From NCBI RefSeq assembly GCF_002364335.1, contig NZ_DEXW01000064.1:1-64000 (forward strand): 64,000 nucleotides of DNA, in the 5' to 3' direction. A model generated the notes under the pieces. The model saw only the letters and a list, made by a program, of their open reading frames with translations, did not search any database and had not been told where the DNA came from. Source of the stretch: Winogradskyella sp. UBA3174 (GTDB lineage Bacteria > Bacteroidota > Bacteroidia > Flavobacteriales > Flavobacteriaceae). Both the position numbers and the translations under genes were made by a program. This document shows, piece after piece, positions 55,408-64,000 of this stretch; the first letter of the stretch is position 1; each line of letters opens with the position of its first letter.

Positions 55408-56124
55408 TTACTTTCTACGACGAGGTTGGTTCTTACTTGGACCACGTCCACCTTTACCTTTTTGCTTGGATAGACCGACTAATGGAGATAATTCTCTTTT
55501 TCCATATACTTCGCCTTTCATAATCCAAACCTTAATGCCCAATCTACCATAGGTAGTATGTGCTTCAACTAAAGCATAATCTATATCTGCTCTAAAAGTA
55601 GATAATGGGATACGTCCTTCTTTATAGTGTTCAGAACGTGCCATTTCAGCACCATTCAAACGACCACTAATCTGAATCTTAATCCCTTCTGCATTCATAC
55701 GAATAGCAGCAGCAATAGCCATTTTTATAGCTCGTCTATAAGAAATTCTACTTTCTATTTGACGTGCGACACTTGCTCCGACTAAATGTGCATCTAGTTC
55801 AGGTCTTTTAATTTCAAAGATGTTCAACTGAACCTCTTTACCAGTAATTTTCTTAAGCTCTTCTTTTAACTTGTCTACCTCTTGGCCACCTTTCCCAATA
55901 ATTATACCAGGTCTAGCAGTAGTGATAGTAACGGTTACAAGTTTAAGTGTGCGCTCAATAATTACCCTACTTACACTAGCTTTAGATAAACGTGCATGTA
56001 CGTATTCTCTAATCTTATGGTCTTCGGCAAGTTTATCACCATAGTCGTTTCCTCCATACCAGTTAGATTCCCATCCTCTGATAATCCCTAAGCGATTTCC
56101 GATTGGATTTGTCTTTTGTCCCAT
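55408..56124 (-). CDS. rpsC: Ribosomal protein S3 (uS3)
   Basis: A 238-residue mRNA-entry protein. A KH domain holds 'TITTARPGIIIGKGGQEVDKLKEELKKITGKEVQLNI', and the C-terminal domain has 'GVKIQISGRLNGAEMARSE'-type sequence ('EGIKIQISGRLNGAEMA'). The C-terminal tail is basic and Gly-rich (KQKGKGGRGPSKNQPRRRK). Two bases separate it from rplV. Confidence 0.98.
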   Translation of the reverse strand: MGQKTNPIGNRLGIIRGWESNWYGGNDYGDKLAEDHKIREYVHARLSKASVSRVIIERTLKLVTVTITTARPGIIIGKGGQEVDKLKEELKKITGKEVQLNIFEIKRPELDAHLVGASVARQIESRISYRRAIKMAIAAAIRMNAEGIKIQISGRLNGAEMARSEHYKEGRIPLSTFRADIDYALVEAHTTYGRLGIKVWIMKGEVYGKRELSPLVGLSKQKGKGGRGPSKNQPRRRK

Positions 56125-56126
56125 AT

Positions 56127-56534
56127 CTAGCTTTGTGTTTTATTTGTTGCATCTACAACCACTGTTACGTGATTAGATCTCTTTCTAATTCTATGTGCTC
56201 TACCTTGAGGTGCAGGACGTAATCTTTTTAACATAGATCCACCGTCTACTCTTATCTCTTTGATAAATAATTTAGCTTCTTCAACATCAGCATCTTCATT
56301 TTTAGCTTGCCAGTTTGCTATCGCAGACATTACAAGCTTCTCTAAACGACGAGATGCCTCTTTTGGACTAAATCTAAGAATCTGAAGAGCTTTCTCTGCC
56401 TTCTCACCTCTTACTAAATCCGCAACTAAACGCATTTTTCTTGGTGATGTAGGACAGTTATTCAGCTTTGCAAAAGCAACTTGCTTTTTCTCAGCCTTAA
56501 TAGCTTCCGCCATTTGTTTTTTACGACTTCCCAT
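56127..56534 (-). CDS. rplV: Ribosomal protein L22 (uL22)
   Basis: A 135-residue protein whose beta hairpin lines the exit tunnel. 'NNCPTSPRKMRLVADLVRGEKAEKALQILRF' and 'IRVDGGSMLKRLRPAPQGRAHRIRKRSNHVTVVV' are the core. The N-terminal 18 residues (MGSRKKQMAEAIKAEKKQ) are an extension common in this phylum. Confidence 0.98.
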   Translation of the reverse strand: MGSRKKQMAEAIKAEKKQVAFAKLNNCPTSPRKMRLVADLVRGEKAEKALQILRFSPKEASRRLEKLVMSAIANWQAKNEDADVEEAKLFIKEIRVDGGSMLKRLRPAPQGRAHRIRKRSNHVTVVVDATNKTQS

Positions 56535-56539
56535 GATTC

Positions 56540-56818
56540 TTATTTTTTACCTTTATTCTTAGCACCTGCATGACCTCTAAAAGATCGTGTTGGTGAAAAT
56601 TCTCCTAATTTGTGACCTACCATATTTTCAGTAACATAAACCGGAACAAATTGACGACCATTATGAACTGCTATAGTCTGTCCAACGAAATCTGGAGAAA
56701 TCATTGATGCTCTTGACCAAGTTTTGATAACCGTCTTTTTGTTTGAAGCTACATTTTCTGCAACTTTCTTATCTAATTTATAGTGGATATAAGGTCCTTT
56801 TTTTAATGAACGTGCCAT
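56540..56818 (-). CDS. rpsS: Ribosomal protein S19 (uS19)
   Basis: A 92-residue head protein. The family sequence 'MARSLKKGPYIHYKLDKKV' and 'TWSRASMISPDFVGQTIAVHNGRQFVPVYVTENMVGHKLGEFSPTRSFRGHAG' are intact. Confidence 0.98.
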   Translation of the reverse strand: MARSLKKGPYIHYKLDKKVAENVASNKKTVIKTWSRASMISPDFVGQTIAVHNGRQFVPVYVTENMVGHKLGEFSPTRSFRGHAGAKNKGKK

Positions 56819-56828
56819 ACTATTTTAA

Positions 56829-57656
56829 TTATTTCTTTCTACGTTCTACAATATACTTATTACTCGCTTTCGTCTTAGAACGTGTTCTATAACCTTTAGC
56901 AGGAATACCGTTTCTAGATCTTGGATGACCACCTGAAGATTTACCTTCACCACCACCCATTGGGTGATCGACTGGGTTCATCACTACTGGTCTTACTCTT
57001 GGACGTCTTCCTAACCATCTACTTCTACCTGCTTTACCAGATACAAGCAATTGATGATCCGAGTTAGAAACAACACCAATAGTTGCCATACATGTTACTA
57101 AAATCATTCTAGTTTCACCAGAAGGTAATTTTACAGTAGCAAACTTATCACCTCTTGCCATTAATTGAGCAAATGAGCCAGCACTACGCGCCATAACAGC
57201 ACCCTGACCAGGACGTAACTCAATACATGAGACAATCGTACCCAAAGGTATTTCACTCAAAGGCATTGCGTTTCCAATTTCTGGAGCGATACCTGTTTCA
57301 CCAGAAACTATTTTTTGCCCTACTTGTAAACCATTCTGCGCGATAACATAACGTTTTTCACCATCTTGGTAATTTAATAAAGCAATAAATGCTGTTCTGT
57401 TAGGATCATACTGTATTGAATCAACTTCTGCTGGAATACCAGTCTTATTTCGTTTGAAATCAATAATACGATACTTCTTTTTATGCCCACCACCTATATG
57501 GCGCATGGTCATTTTTCCTTGACTGTTTCTACCACCAGATCTTTTGTTCGGAGCAAGCAAGCTTTTCTCCGGCTTATCAGTAGTTATGGCGTCAAATCCA
57601 TTTACTACTCTAAATCGCTGAGCTGATGTTATCGGTTTTAATTTTCTTACTGACAT
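56829..57656 (-). CDS. rplB: Ribosomal protein L2 (uL2)
   Basis: A 275-residue protein beside the peptidyl-transferase centre. The OB and SH3-like domains show 'MTMRHIGGGHKKKYRIIDFKRNK' and 'SDHQLLVSGKAGRSRWLGRRPRVRPVVMNPVDHPMGGGEGKSSGG', with the conserved His in 'DHPMGGG'. It lies 12 bp after rplW. Confidence 0.98.
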   Translation of the reverse strand: MSVRKLKPITSAQRFRVVNGFDAITTDKPEKSLLAPNKRSGGRNSQGKMTMRHIGGGHKKKYRIIDFKRNKTGIPAEVDSIQYDPNRTAFIALLNYQDGEKRYVIAQNGLQVGQKIVSGETGIAPEIGNAMPLSEIPLGTIVSCIELRPGQGAVMARSAGSFAQLMARGDKFATVKLPSGETRMILVTCMATIGVVSNSDHQLLVSGKAGRSRWLGRRPRVRPVVMNPVDHPMGGGEGKSSGGHPRSRNGIPAKGYRTRSKTKASNKYIVERRKK

Positions 57657-57668
57657 TAATGTCTAAAA

Positions 57669-57959
57669 TTACATGTTAGTGTATAAATCTATTACTTCAC
57701 CTTCCGCCAGTTGTACAATTGCTTTTTTAATAGCATTTGTTTTACCATGTTGAACACCAGTTTTTGTAAACTTGGTCTTTCTATCTGGACGGACATTTAT
57801 CGTACGAACTTTTTCTACAGAAACTCCATAAGCAGCTTCAACCGCTTTTTTGATTTCTACCTTGTTCGCCTTTGTATTCACCTGAAATGCATATGCATTA
57901 AACAACTCACTTTGCATGGTTGCCTTTTCTGTGATTATAGGTTTTATTAAGATACTCAT
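57669..57959 (-). CDS. rplW: Ribosomal protein L23 (uL23)
   Basis: A 96-residue exit-site protein that docks trigger factor and SRP. The sequence shows 'ILIKPIITEKATMQSELFNAYAFQVNTKANKVEIKKAVEAAYGVSVEKVRTINVR'. It follows rplD by 5 bp. Confidence 0.97.
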   Translation of the reverse strand: MSILIKPIITEKATMQSELFNAYAFQVNTKANKVEIKKAVEAAYGVSVEKVRTINVRPDRKTKFTKTGVQHGKTNAIKKAIVQLAEGEVIDLYTNM

Positions 57960-57964
57960 CTGTT

Positions 57965-58594
57965 CTATTTACTTAAGTTCGATTCAATTCCTTCTAAAGC
58001 ACTTTCAATTAGAATAACTTTATTAGCATTCATTATTTTATAAGTACTTAATTCTGAGGCTGTTATGACTTCAGAGCCTTTAAAATTGCGTGATGACAAA
58101 TATACATTATTATTTGAACCACCCAACACTATAAGAGATTTTTTGTTTTCAACCTCTAAAGCCTTTAAAACATTGATAAAGTTTTTAGTTTTAGGGGCCT
58201 CAAAATTGAAATCCTCTAGCACTAAAATTGACTTATCATTTGCCTTAATACTTAAAGCTGATTTACGCGCTAAACGTTTTACGTTTTTATTTAATTTAAA
58301 ACCGTAATTTCTTGGTCTAGGACCAAACATACGTCCACCACCTCTGAATACACCAGACTTTATACTACCTGCTCTTGCAGTACCAGTACCTTTCTGCTTC
58401 TTAATCTTACGTGTACTACCAGAAATATCTGCTCTTTCTTTAGCCTTGTGCGTCCCCTGTCTTTGATTTGCTAAGTATTGCTTAACATCTAAATAGACTG
58501 CGTGGTTATTAGGCTCTATAGCGAACACCTCTTTAGAAAGCTCAGCTTTCCTTCCAGTGTCTTTTCCGTTTATATCTAAAACTGCTACCTTCAT
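57965..58594 (-). CDS. rplD: Ribosomal protein L4 (uL4)
   Basis: A 209-residue protein with a tunnel-lining loop ('KAKERADISGSTRKIKKQKGTGTARAGSIKSGVFRGGGRMFGPRPR') and a C-terminal globular domain 'VLEDFNFEAPKTKNFINVLKAL'. In E. coli L4 represses the S10 operon. It overlaps rplC by one base. Confidence 0.98.
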   Translation of the reverse strand: MKVAVLDINGKDTGRKAELSKEVFAIEPNNHAVYLDVKQYLANQRQGTHKAKERADISGSTRKIKKQKGTGTARAGSIKSGVFRGGGRMFGPRPRNYGFKLNKNVKRLARKSALSIKANDKSILVLEDFNFEAPKTKNFINVLKALEVENKKSLIVLGGSNNNVYLSSRNFKGSEVITASELSTYKIMNANKVILIESALEGIESNLSK

Positions 58595-59211
58595 TACTTT
58601 TCAATGATTACATAAGAATTATTATGACCAGGAACACAGCCCTTAACCACAAGTAGGTTCTTTTCAGGAACTACTTTGTAAACTCTTAAATTTTGAACTT
58701 TTACTGTTTCACCACCCATTCTTCCGGCCATCTTCATTCCTTTGAATACTCTCGCAGGATAAGAAGCTGCACCAATAGAACCCGGAGCTCTTAAACGGTT
58801 GTGTTGACCGTGTGTTGCTTGACCAACACCGGCGAATCCGTGACGTTTAACTACACCCTGAAATCCTTTACCTTTTGAAGTACCTGCGACATCCACAAAT
58901 TGACCTTCAGTAAATTGATCTACCGTAATAGAATCACCTAATTTGTACTCCTCACCAAAACCTTTGAATTCAACAACTTTGCGTTTTACAGAAGTTCCTG
59001 CTTTTTTAGCATGACCTAGGTCAGCTTTAGTAGCACTCTTTTCTGTCGCGTCATCGAAACCTAATTGAAGGGCTGAATAACCATCCACTTCTTCAGTTCT
59101 GACTTGGGTAACGATACATGGTCCAGCTTCGATTACTGTACATGGAATGTTCTTTCCATTTTCATCGAAAATGCTGGTCATACCGATTTTTTTTCCAATT
59201 AACCCAGACAT
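58594..59211 (-). CDS. rplC: Ribosomal protein L3 (uL3)
   Basis: A 205-residue early assembly protein. 'MSGLIGKKIGMTSIFDENGK' starts it, and the loop that reaches the peptidyl-transferase centre contains 'KGFQGVVKRHGFAGVGQATHGQHNRLRAPGSIGAASYPARVFKGMKMAGRMGG'. It is separated from rpsJ by 125 bp that include a perfect hairpin. Confidence 0.98.
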   Translation of the reverse strand: MSGLIGKKIGMTSIFDENGKNIPCTVIEAGPCIVTQVRTEEVDGYSALQLGFDDATEKSATKADLGHAKKAGTSVKRKVVEFKGFGEEYKLGDSITVDQFTEGQFVDVAGTSKGKGFQGVVKRHGFAGVGQATHGQHNRLRAPGSIGAASYPARVFKGMKMAGRMGGETVKVQNLRVYKVVPEKNLLVVKGCVPGHNNSYVIIEK

Positions 59212-59251
59212 AATTATTATTTATTTATTATTACTATTTGTTATTCAAAAT

Positions 59252-59280
59252 TCAAGGCTGAAAATACGTTTCAGCCTTGA
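59252..59280 (-). promoter_or_regulatory. Perfect 12-bp hairpin in the rpsJ-rplC spacer
   Basis: Arms TCAAGGCTGAAA (59252-59263) and TTTCAGCCTTGA (59269-59280) pair perfectly around a 5-base loop. On the minus strand it lies about 60 bp after the rpsJ stop and 40 bp before rplC, and is followed by ATTTTGAATAAC, a weak T-tract. It may be an attenuator or partial terminator between the str and S10 parts. Confidence 0.65.
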
Positions 59281-59336
59281 AGTGTATTTTTATCCGTTTT
59301 TCCTTCGCACGCAGCTTAGGACATGTTAGTGTAAAA

Positions 59337-59642
59337 TTACACTTTGATTTCAACTTCTACTCCACTCGGCAATTCAAGCTTCATTAAAGCATCAATTGTT
59401 TTAGAAGATGAAGAGTAAATATCTAATAACCTCTTGTAAGAGCTTAATTGAAATTGTTCTCTAGACTTCTTATTTACGTGAGGTGAACGTAAAACAGTGA
59501 AAATTTTCTTGTGTGTTGGTAATGGAATTGGTCCCGTTACTACTGCACCTGTACTTTTTACTGTCTTTACAATCTTATCAGCAGACTTATCTACTAAGTT
59601 GTGATCGTAAGATTTTAATTTAATTCTGATTTTTTGACTCAT
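59337..59642 (-). CDS. rpsJ: Ribosomal protein S10 (uS10)
   Basis: A 101-residue head protein, also known as the antitermination factor NusE. 'IRIKLKSYDHNLVDKSADKIVKTVKSTGAVVTGPIPLPTHKKIFTVLRSPHVNKKSREQF' is the intact family core. It follows fusA by 11 bp, so here rpsJ sits with the str genes and is split from the rest of the S10 set by the hairpin spacer. Confidence 0.98.
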   Translation of the reverse strand: MSQKIRIKLKSYDHNLVDKSADKIVKTVKSTGAVVTGPIPLPTHKKIFTVLRSPHVNKKSREQFQLSSYKRLLDIYSSSSKTIDALMKLELPSGVEVEIKV

Positions 59643-59653
59643 ATTATTAAGAT

Positions 59654-61780
59654 TTACGATTCAACTCCTTTAGCTGCCTTAATTACTTCTTCAGAAACAT
59701 TAGAAGGAGTTTCAGCATAGTGAGAAAATTCCATTGTTGATGTTGCACGGCCTGAAGATAATGTTCTTAATGTAGTTACATAACCAAACATTTCTGATAA
59801 TGGTACAGTAGCTTTTACAGTTTTTGCACCAGCTCTATCACCCATATCACTCATCTGACCTCTTCTTCTATTTAAATCACCTACAATATCACCCATGTTT
59901 TCTTCAGGTGTAATAACCTCAAGTTTCATGATTGGCTCCATTATAACTGCCTTAGCGGCTCTTGCAGAATTCTTAAATCCTAATTTTGCTGCTAATTCGA
60001 ATGATAATTGATCAGAATCCACATCATGATAAGATCCATCTCTCAATGTCACTTTCATAGAATCTACTTCAAAACCTGCCAATGGCCCATTAATCATAGC
60101 CATTTTAAATCCTTTTTCAATTGAAGGTATAAATTCTTTAGGAACGTTACCACCTTTAATTACAGATTCAAACTGAAGACCTACAACACCTTCATCTGCT
60201 GGCTCAATCGTAAATACGATATCAGCAAATTTACCACGACCACCAGATTGTTTCTTGTAAACCTCCCTATGATTTGCAGATTGTGTAATAGCCTCTTTAT
60301 ATTCAACTTGTGGCTGACCTTGGTTAACCTCAACTTTAAATTCTCTTCTTAAACGATCCACAATTACATCTAAATGTAATTCACCCATTCCAGAAATAAT
60401 AGTCTGTCCTGAAGCTTCGTCTGAACGCACTGTAAATGTTGGATCTTCTTCAGCTAATTTAGCTAAACCAATACCTAACTTATCTACATCTGCTTTTGTC
60501 TTAGGCTCAACCGCGATACCAATTACCGGATCAGGGAAGTCCATAGATTCTAAAACGATAGGATGTTTTTCTGATGTCAATGTATCTCCCGTTTTAATAG
60601 ATTTAAATCCAACAGCAGCTCCAATATCACCAGCTTCGATAAAATCAATTGCATTCTGCTTATTAGCATGCATTTGATAAATACGAGAAATACGCTCTTT
60701 TTTACCTGATCGGTTGTTTAACACATACGAACCTGCATCTAAACGACCAGAATAGGCACGAAAAAATGCTAAACGTCCTACAAAGGGATCCGTTGCAATT
60801 TTAAATGCTAAAGCAGCAAAAGGTTCATCAACGCTTGGCTTACGAATTTCTTCTTTCTCTGTATCTGGATTCATTCCAATGATACCTTCCTTATCCATTG
60901 GAGAAGGTAAATAACGACAGACAGCATCTAATAAAAACTGTACCCCTTTATTTTTGAAAGCAGAACCACAAACCATAGGAATGATTGCCATATCCATAAC
61001 AGCAGCTCTAAGTGCATTGTGCACTTCGTCTTCTGTGATAGAATTTTCATCTTCCATGTACTTCTCTAGTAGGTTCTCATCGTAACTTGCTACTTCTTCA
61101 ATAAGTTTGCCACGAAGAATCCTTGACTCTTCTTTAAGCTCTTCAGGTATATCAACTACATCAAAAGTCGCACCCATTCCTTCTTCATGCCAAACAATAG
61201 CTCTATTCTTAACTAAATCGACAATACCTTTAAAGTTCTCTTCGTCACCAATGTTTAAAACGATAGGCACAGCATTTGAACCTAGCATTTCTTTAACTTG
61301 TTTGCAAACCATCATAAAATCAGATCCTTGACGGTCCATTTTATTTACGAAACCAATTCTTGGTACTTTGTAGTTATCTGCTAATCTCCAGTTAGTTTCA
61401 GACTGAGGCTCAACGCCATCAACTGCACTAAATAAGAACACCAAACCATCTAGTACACGTAAAGAACGGTTTACTTCAACCGTAAAATCTACGTGACCAG
61501 GTGTGTCAATTATATTAAAATGGTAATCCTTCGTTTCTGAAAGGATTTCAGCATTTTCCTTTGGAAACTGCCATGTACAGGTTGTAGCTGCCGAAGTAAT
61601 TGTAATACCACGTTCTTGTTCTTGCTCCATCCAGTCCATTGTTGCAGCACCATCATGAACCTCACCAATTTTGTGAGAAACTCCTGTATAATAAAGAATA
61701 CGCTCTGTAGTCGTGGTTTTACCAGCATCAATATGCGCGGCAATACCTATATTTCTTGTATATTTTAAATCTCTTGCCAT
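59654..61780 (-). CDS. fusA: Elongation factor G
   Basis: EF-G drives GTP-dependent translocation of the ribosome. The 708-residue protein has the G1 'AHIDAGKTTTTERILYYTG', G2 'QERGITITSAATT', G3 'DTPGHVDF' and G4 'NKMDRQGSDF' motifs, then domains II-V including 'RDGSYHDVDSDQLSFELAA' and 'GYVTTLRTLSSGRATSTMEFSHYAE'. It lies 6 bp after rpsG. Confidence 0.98.
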   Translation of the reverse strand: MARDLKYTRNIGIAAHIDAGKTTTTERILYYTGVSHKIGEVHDGAATMDWMEQEQERGITITSAATTCTWQFPKENAEILSETKDYHFNIIDTPGHVDFTVEVNRSLRVLDGLVFLFSAVDGVEPQSETNWRLADNYKVPRIGFVNKMDRQGSDFMMVCKQVKEMLGSNAVPIVLNIGDEENFKGIVDLVKNRAIVWHEEGMGATFDVVDIPEELKEESRILRGKLIEEVASYDENLLEKYMEDENSITEDEVHNALRAAVMDMAIIPMVCGSAFKNKGVQFLLDAVCRYLPSPMDKEGIIGMNPDTEKEEIRKPSVDEPFAALAFKIATDPFVGRLAFFRAYSGRLDAGSYVLNNRSGKKERISRIYQMHANKQNAIDFIEAGDIGAAVGFKSIKTGDTLTSEKHPIVLESMDFPDPVIGIAVEPKTKADVDKLGIGLAKLAEEDPTFTVRSDEASGQTIISGMGELHLDVIVDRLRREFKVEVNQGQPQVEYKEAITQSANHREVYKKQSGGRGKFADIVFTIEPADEGVVGLQFESVIKGGNVPKEFIPSIEKGFKMAMINGPLAGFEVDSMKVTLRDGSYHDVDSDQLSFELAAKLGFKNSARAAKAVIMEPIMKLEVITPEENMGDIVGDLNRRRGQMSDMGDRAGAKTVKATVPLSEMFGYVTTLRTLSSGRATSTMEFSHYAETPSNVSEEVIKAAKGVES

Positions 61781-61786
61781 TTCCTA

Positions 61787-62263
61787 TTAAAATCTAAAGT
61801 GAGAGAATGCTTTATTTGCCTCTGCCATTTTATGAGTATCAGATCTCTTTTTAACAGCCGCACCTTCTTCTTTTGCTGCAGCTAATACTTCTGAAGCTAA
61901 TCGTTGTGCCATAGACTTTTCGTTTCTCTTACGTGAAAAGCTAATTAACCATTTCATCGCAGTTGAAACCTTACGGTCTGGACGAATTTGCATTGGAATT
62001 TGGAATGTAGCACCACCAACACGACGACTACGTACTTCTACGTGAGGCATCACATTAGATAACGCTTCTTTCCAAACCTCTAAAGCTGTTTTTTCGTCAT
62101 CATTCTTTTTCTCTTCAACAATATCAATTGCATCATAGAATACTTTAAAAGCTGTAGACTTCTTACCATCCCACATCATCATGTTAACAAAACGTGTTAC
62201 TAACTGATCATTAAATTTTGGATCTGGTAAAAGCGGTCTCTTTTTTGCTGCTCTTTTTCTCAT
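61787..62263 (-). CDS. rpsG: Ribosomal protein S7 (uS7)
   Basis: A 158-residue primary head-assembly protein. 'DPKFNDQLVTRFVNMMMWDGKKSTAFKVFYDA', 'NVMPHVEVRSRRVGGATFQIPMQIRPDRK' and 'KKRSDTHKMAEANKAFSHFRF' are present. It follows rpsL by 23 bp. Confidence 0.98.
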   Translation of the reverse strand: MRKRAAKKRPLLPDPKFNDQLVTRFVNMMMWDGKKSTAFKVFYDAIDIVEEKKNDDEKTALEVWKEALSNVMPHVEVRSRRVGGATFQIPMQIRPDRKVSTAMKWLISFSRKRNEKSMAQRLASEVLAAAKEEGAAVKKRSDTHKMAEANKAFSHFRF

Positions 62264-62286
62264 GTCTTCTTCTTAAAGTTTTTTAA

Positions 62287-62661
62287 TTACTTCTTAGGGC
62301 GTTTTGCTCCGTACTTAGATCTACGTTGTGTCCTTCCAGCAACACCTGCTGTATCTAAGGCACCACGAACGATGTGATATCTAACACCTGGCAAATCTTT
62401 TACCCTTCCACCTCTAACCAATACTATCGAGTGCTCTTGTAAATTGTGACCTTCTCCACCAATGTATGCATTTACTTCGTTTCCGTTTGTTAAACGAACC
62501 CTTGCTACCTTACGCATTGCTGAGTTAGGTTTCTTAGGTGTCGTTGTATAAACACGAGTACATACACCACGTCTTTGAGGACACGAATCTAAAGCAGCCG
62601 ATTTACTCTTCTTGGTTATTTTGGCTCTTCCTTTTCGTACTAATTGTGAAATTGTTGGCAT
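62287..62661 (-). CDS. rpsL: Ribosomal protein S12 (uS12)
   Basis: A 124-residue decoding-centre protein. The functionally important loops are wild type, with 'TTPKKPNSAMRKVARVRL' around the Lys42-type position and 'GRVKDLPGVRYHIVRG' around the Lys87/Asp88-type positions, so no streptomycin-resistance substitution is visible. It is the first gene of the superoperon. Confidence 0.98.
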   Translation of the reverse strand: MPTISQLVRKGRAKITKKSKSAALDSCPQRRGVCTRVYTTTPKKPNSAMRKVARVRLTNGNEVNAYIGGEGHNLQEHSIVLVRGGRVKDLPGVRYHIVRGALDTAGVAGRTQRRSKYGAKRPKK

Positions 62662-62705
62662 ATATTTCTATATAAAATTTTATTAATCCTCACTTTTGAG
62701 GGGTG

Positions 62706-62736
62706 CAAATGTAGTAATTAATATCTATTATTCAAA
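62706..62736 (-). promoter_or_regulatory. Promoter of the ribosomal superoperon
   Basis: On the minus strand TTTG (62733-62736), a 19-bp spacer and TACATTTG (62706-62713) match the Bacteroidetes -33/-7 consensus exactly. Transcription would start about 40 bp before rpsL. A small CCTC/GAGG hairpin follows in the leader. Confidence 0.85.
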
Positions 62737-62838
62737 CACTTGAGAATTAATTTTTGAAAGAAATATAAACTTTCATTTTACACATATATATAATGGTCTA
62801 TTTTTACGTTACTATAAGAGTTATTTCATATTCAATTA

Positions 62839-64000
62839 ATGACATTCGTAAAACGCTTTATTCTTCTTTTAATTTTTATTTGCTCAAATCAAATTACTGC
62901 GCAATCGCTCAATTTAAAGATTACAGCAGAAAACGAAGAGCGAACAAAAACCATTGACTCTTTAGGATATAATAGTCTATTTGACAACTATAATAATTTA
63001 GAATCTGAAGTTAATGATTTAGCTAAACAGCTCGCTCGGTTTGGTTATATAGACACAACTATTGAGCGCATTACCAAAAAGAATGACACACTTTTTAATG
63101 CAGAATTATTTCTAGGTGAAAAAATAAACTCCATTAGAATATATTATGATTCAGACTTTGATCCCGAATTATTAAATTTTATTACACATTCAAAAAACGA
63201 AAACTCATTTGAATTAGAGATTAGTTCACTTGAAAATATATTAAATGAATTAAATTCTAAAATTGCAGAACAAGGCGATCCGTTTTCATCGTTACAACTT
63301 GTAAATATTTCAAAATTTAGTCCTAATTTAATATCAGCAGATTTAAAAATTGTTAGCAATCAAAAAAGGCGTATTGATAAAATCATTGTAAAAGGCTATG
63401 AAAATTTCCCTAAGTCTTATATTAAAAGGTTTTTAAAATTAAGAACCGGAAAATCCTTCAATTTAAATGCTATTAAAGAAAAAGTTGAACTTTTAGAAGA
63501 TCTACGTTTTGCAAGAACTATTAAAGACCCAGAGGTTTTATTTACTAAGGATTCTACGACACTATATTTATATGTAGAAAAAACAAGAACTAATAATTTT
63601 GATGGATTTCTAGGCTTTGGAACTAATGAGAATACGAATAAAATAGAGTTTGATGGCTACTTAGACTTGAGACTTATTAATAACCTTAATTTTGGCGAGA
63701 CCTTAAATCTATTTTACAAGAGTGATGAGATAGATCAACAAACCTTTAGAGTAGATACTGATTTACCTTACTTATTTGGTTCACCAATAGGGCTAGAAGT
63801 AGGACTACAACTATTTAGAAAGGACTCAACATTTTCAACCGCTAATCAATATGCTAAAATAAATTATCAAATTAATTCTAGACACACTTTTGGTATTGGC
63901 ATAACGTCTATAAGCTCAACCAATCTGCTAGAAAATGATACTGCAATTTTAAATGATTATACAACTAATTATTACACACTGAATTATAACTACATAAAAC
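62839..64000 (+). CDS. Omp85/BamA-TamA-like outer-membrane protein, N-terminal part
   Basis: The ATG at 62839 opens a frame that runs off the window; 387 residues are visible. Residues 1-22 are a signal peptide (ICSNQITAQ). Residues about 25-230 look like POTRA domains, with the last most typical ('QKRRIDKIIVKGYENFPKSYIKRFLKLRTGKSFNLNAIKEKVELLEDL'). From about 250 a beta barrel begins ('FDGFLGFGTNENTNKIEFDGYLDLRLINNLNFGETLNLFYKS'). It could be a second BamA/TamA-type assembly protein. It is divergent from rpsL. Confidence 0.8.
   Translation, partial: MTFVKRFILLLIFICSNQITAQSLNLKITAENEERTKTIDSLGYNSLFDNYNNLESEVNDLAKQLARFGYIDTTIERITKKNDTLFNAELFLGEKINSIRIYYDSDFDPELLNFITHSKNENSFELEISSLENILNELNSKIAEQGDPFSSLQLVNISKFSPNLISADLKIVSNQKRRIDKIIVKGYENFPKSYIKRFLKLRTGKSFNLNAIKEKVELLEDLRFARTIKDPEVLFTKDSTTLYLYVEKTRTNNFDGFLGFGTNENTNKIEFDGYLDLRLINNLNFGETLNLFYKSDEIDQQTFRVDTDLPYLFGSPIGLEVGLQLFRKDSTFSTANQYAKINYQINSRHTFGIGITSISSTNLLENDTAILNDYTTNYYTLNYNYIK

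Overview
The window is 64 kb of an AT-rich chromosome from a member of the Bacteroidota, most likely a marine Flavobacteriaceae. The evidence is the gene content and order of the ribosomal superoperon followed by carA, eno and gltA, the Bacteroidetes-type promoter elements (TAnnTTTG with an upstream TTTG), the near absence of Shine-Dalgarno sequences, many Cys-lipoproteins, and an ECF sigma/FecR/TonB-receptor module. An ice-binding-like (DUF3494) protein hints at a cold or sea-ice lifestyle, but that is inference.

Layout. 1-6.4 kb: a truncated lamin-tail-domain secreted protein, an ice-binding-like surface protein, a decayed LuxR-type response regulator, and the intact TPR-histidine kinase that once partnered it. 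6.5-14.6 kb: housekeeping genes (queE, a RidA-like lipoprotein, a HerA-like ATPase, a cupin, an alpha/beta hydrolase, rluF, a glyoxalase-fold protein, folD, ffh). 14.7-22.2 kb: an outer-membrane/signalling locus, with a very acidic multi-repeat lipoprotein divergent from sigma factor, FecR, a TonB-dependent receptor with an STN domain, and a PagL-like lipid A deacylase pseudogene. 22.3-32 kb: a carboxypeptidase-regulatory-like protein, argS, a second TPR-histidine kinase, a CtlX-type hydrolase, an M14 peptidase, a decayed lipoprotein containing a 7-bp tandem repeat, and an intradiol-dioxygenase-like lipoprotein. 32-42.6 kb: a Nudix hydrolase, pyrE, birA, rsfS, ftsH and a tightly coupled membrane-lipid operon (LUD, cdsA, psd, acyl-CoA-binding protein), then an amidinotransferase-fold enzyme, gltA and a DUF481 outer-membrane protein. 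42.7-62.7 kb: eno, carA and the complete str-S10-spc-alpha ribosomal superoperon on the minus strand, reading rpsL to rplQ. 62.8-64 kb: the start of an Omp85/BamA-like outer-membrane protein, cut by the window end.

The ribosomal block appears to be driven from a near-consensus promoter upstream of rpsL, with a second candidate promoter before rpsD, and ends at a strong hairpin terminator after rplQ. Three spacers inside it (rpsJ-rplC, rpsN-rpsH, rpsK-rpsD) are unusually long and contain hairpins, so they are the best candidates for undescribed regulatory RNA here. The accessory material (decayed regulator, decayed deacylase, lipoprotein remnant, heptamer repeats, permuted ice-binding domain) is concentrated in the first half. 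I saw no tRNA, rRNA, CRISPR array, transposase, prophage or obvious new defence system.
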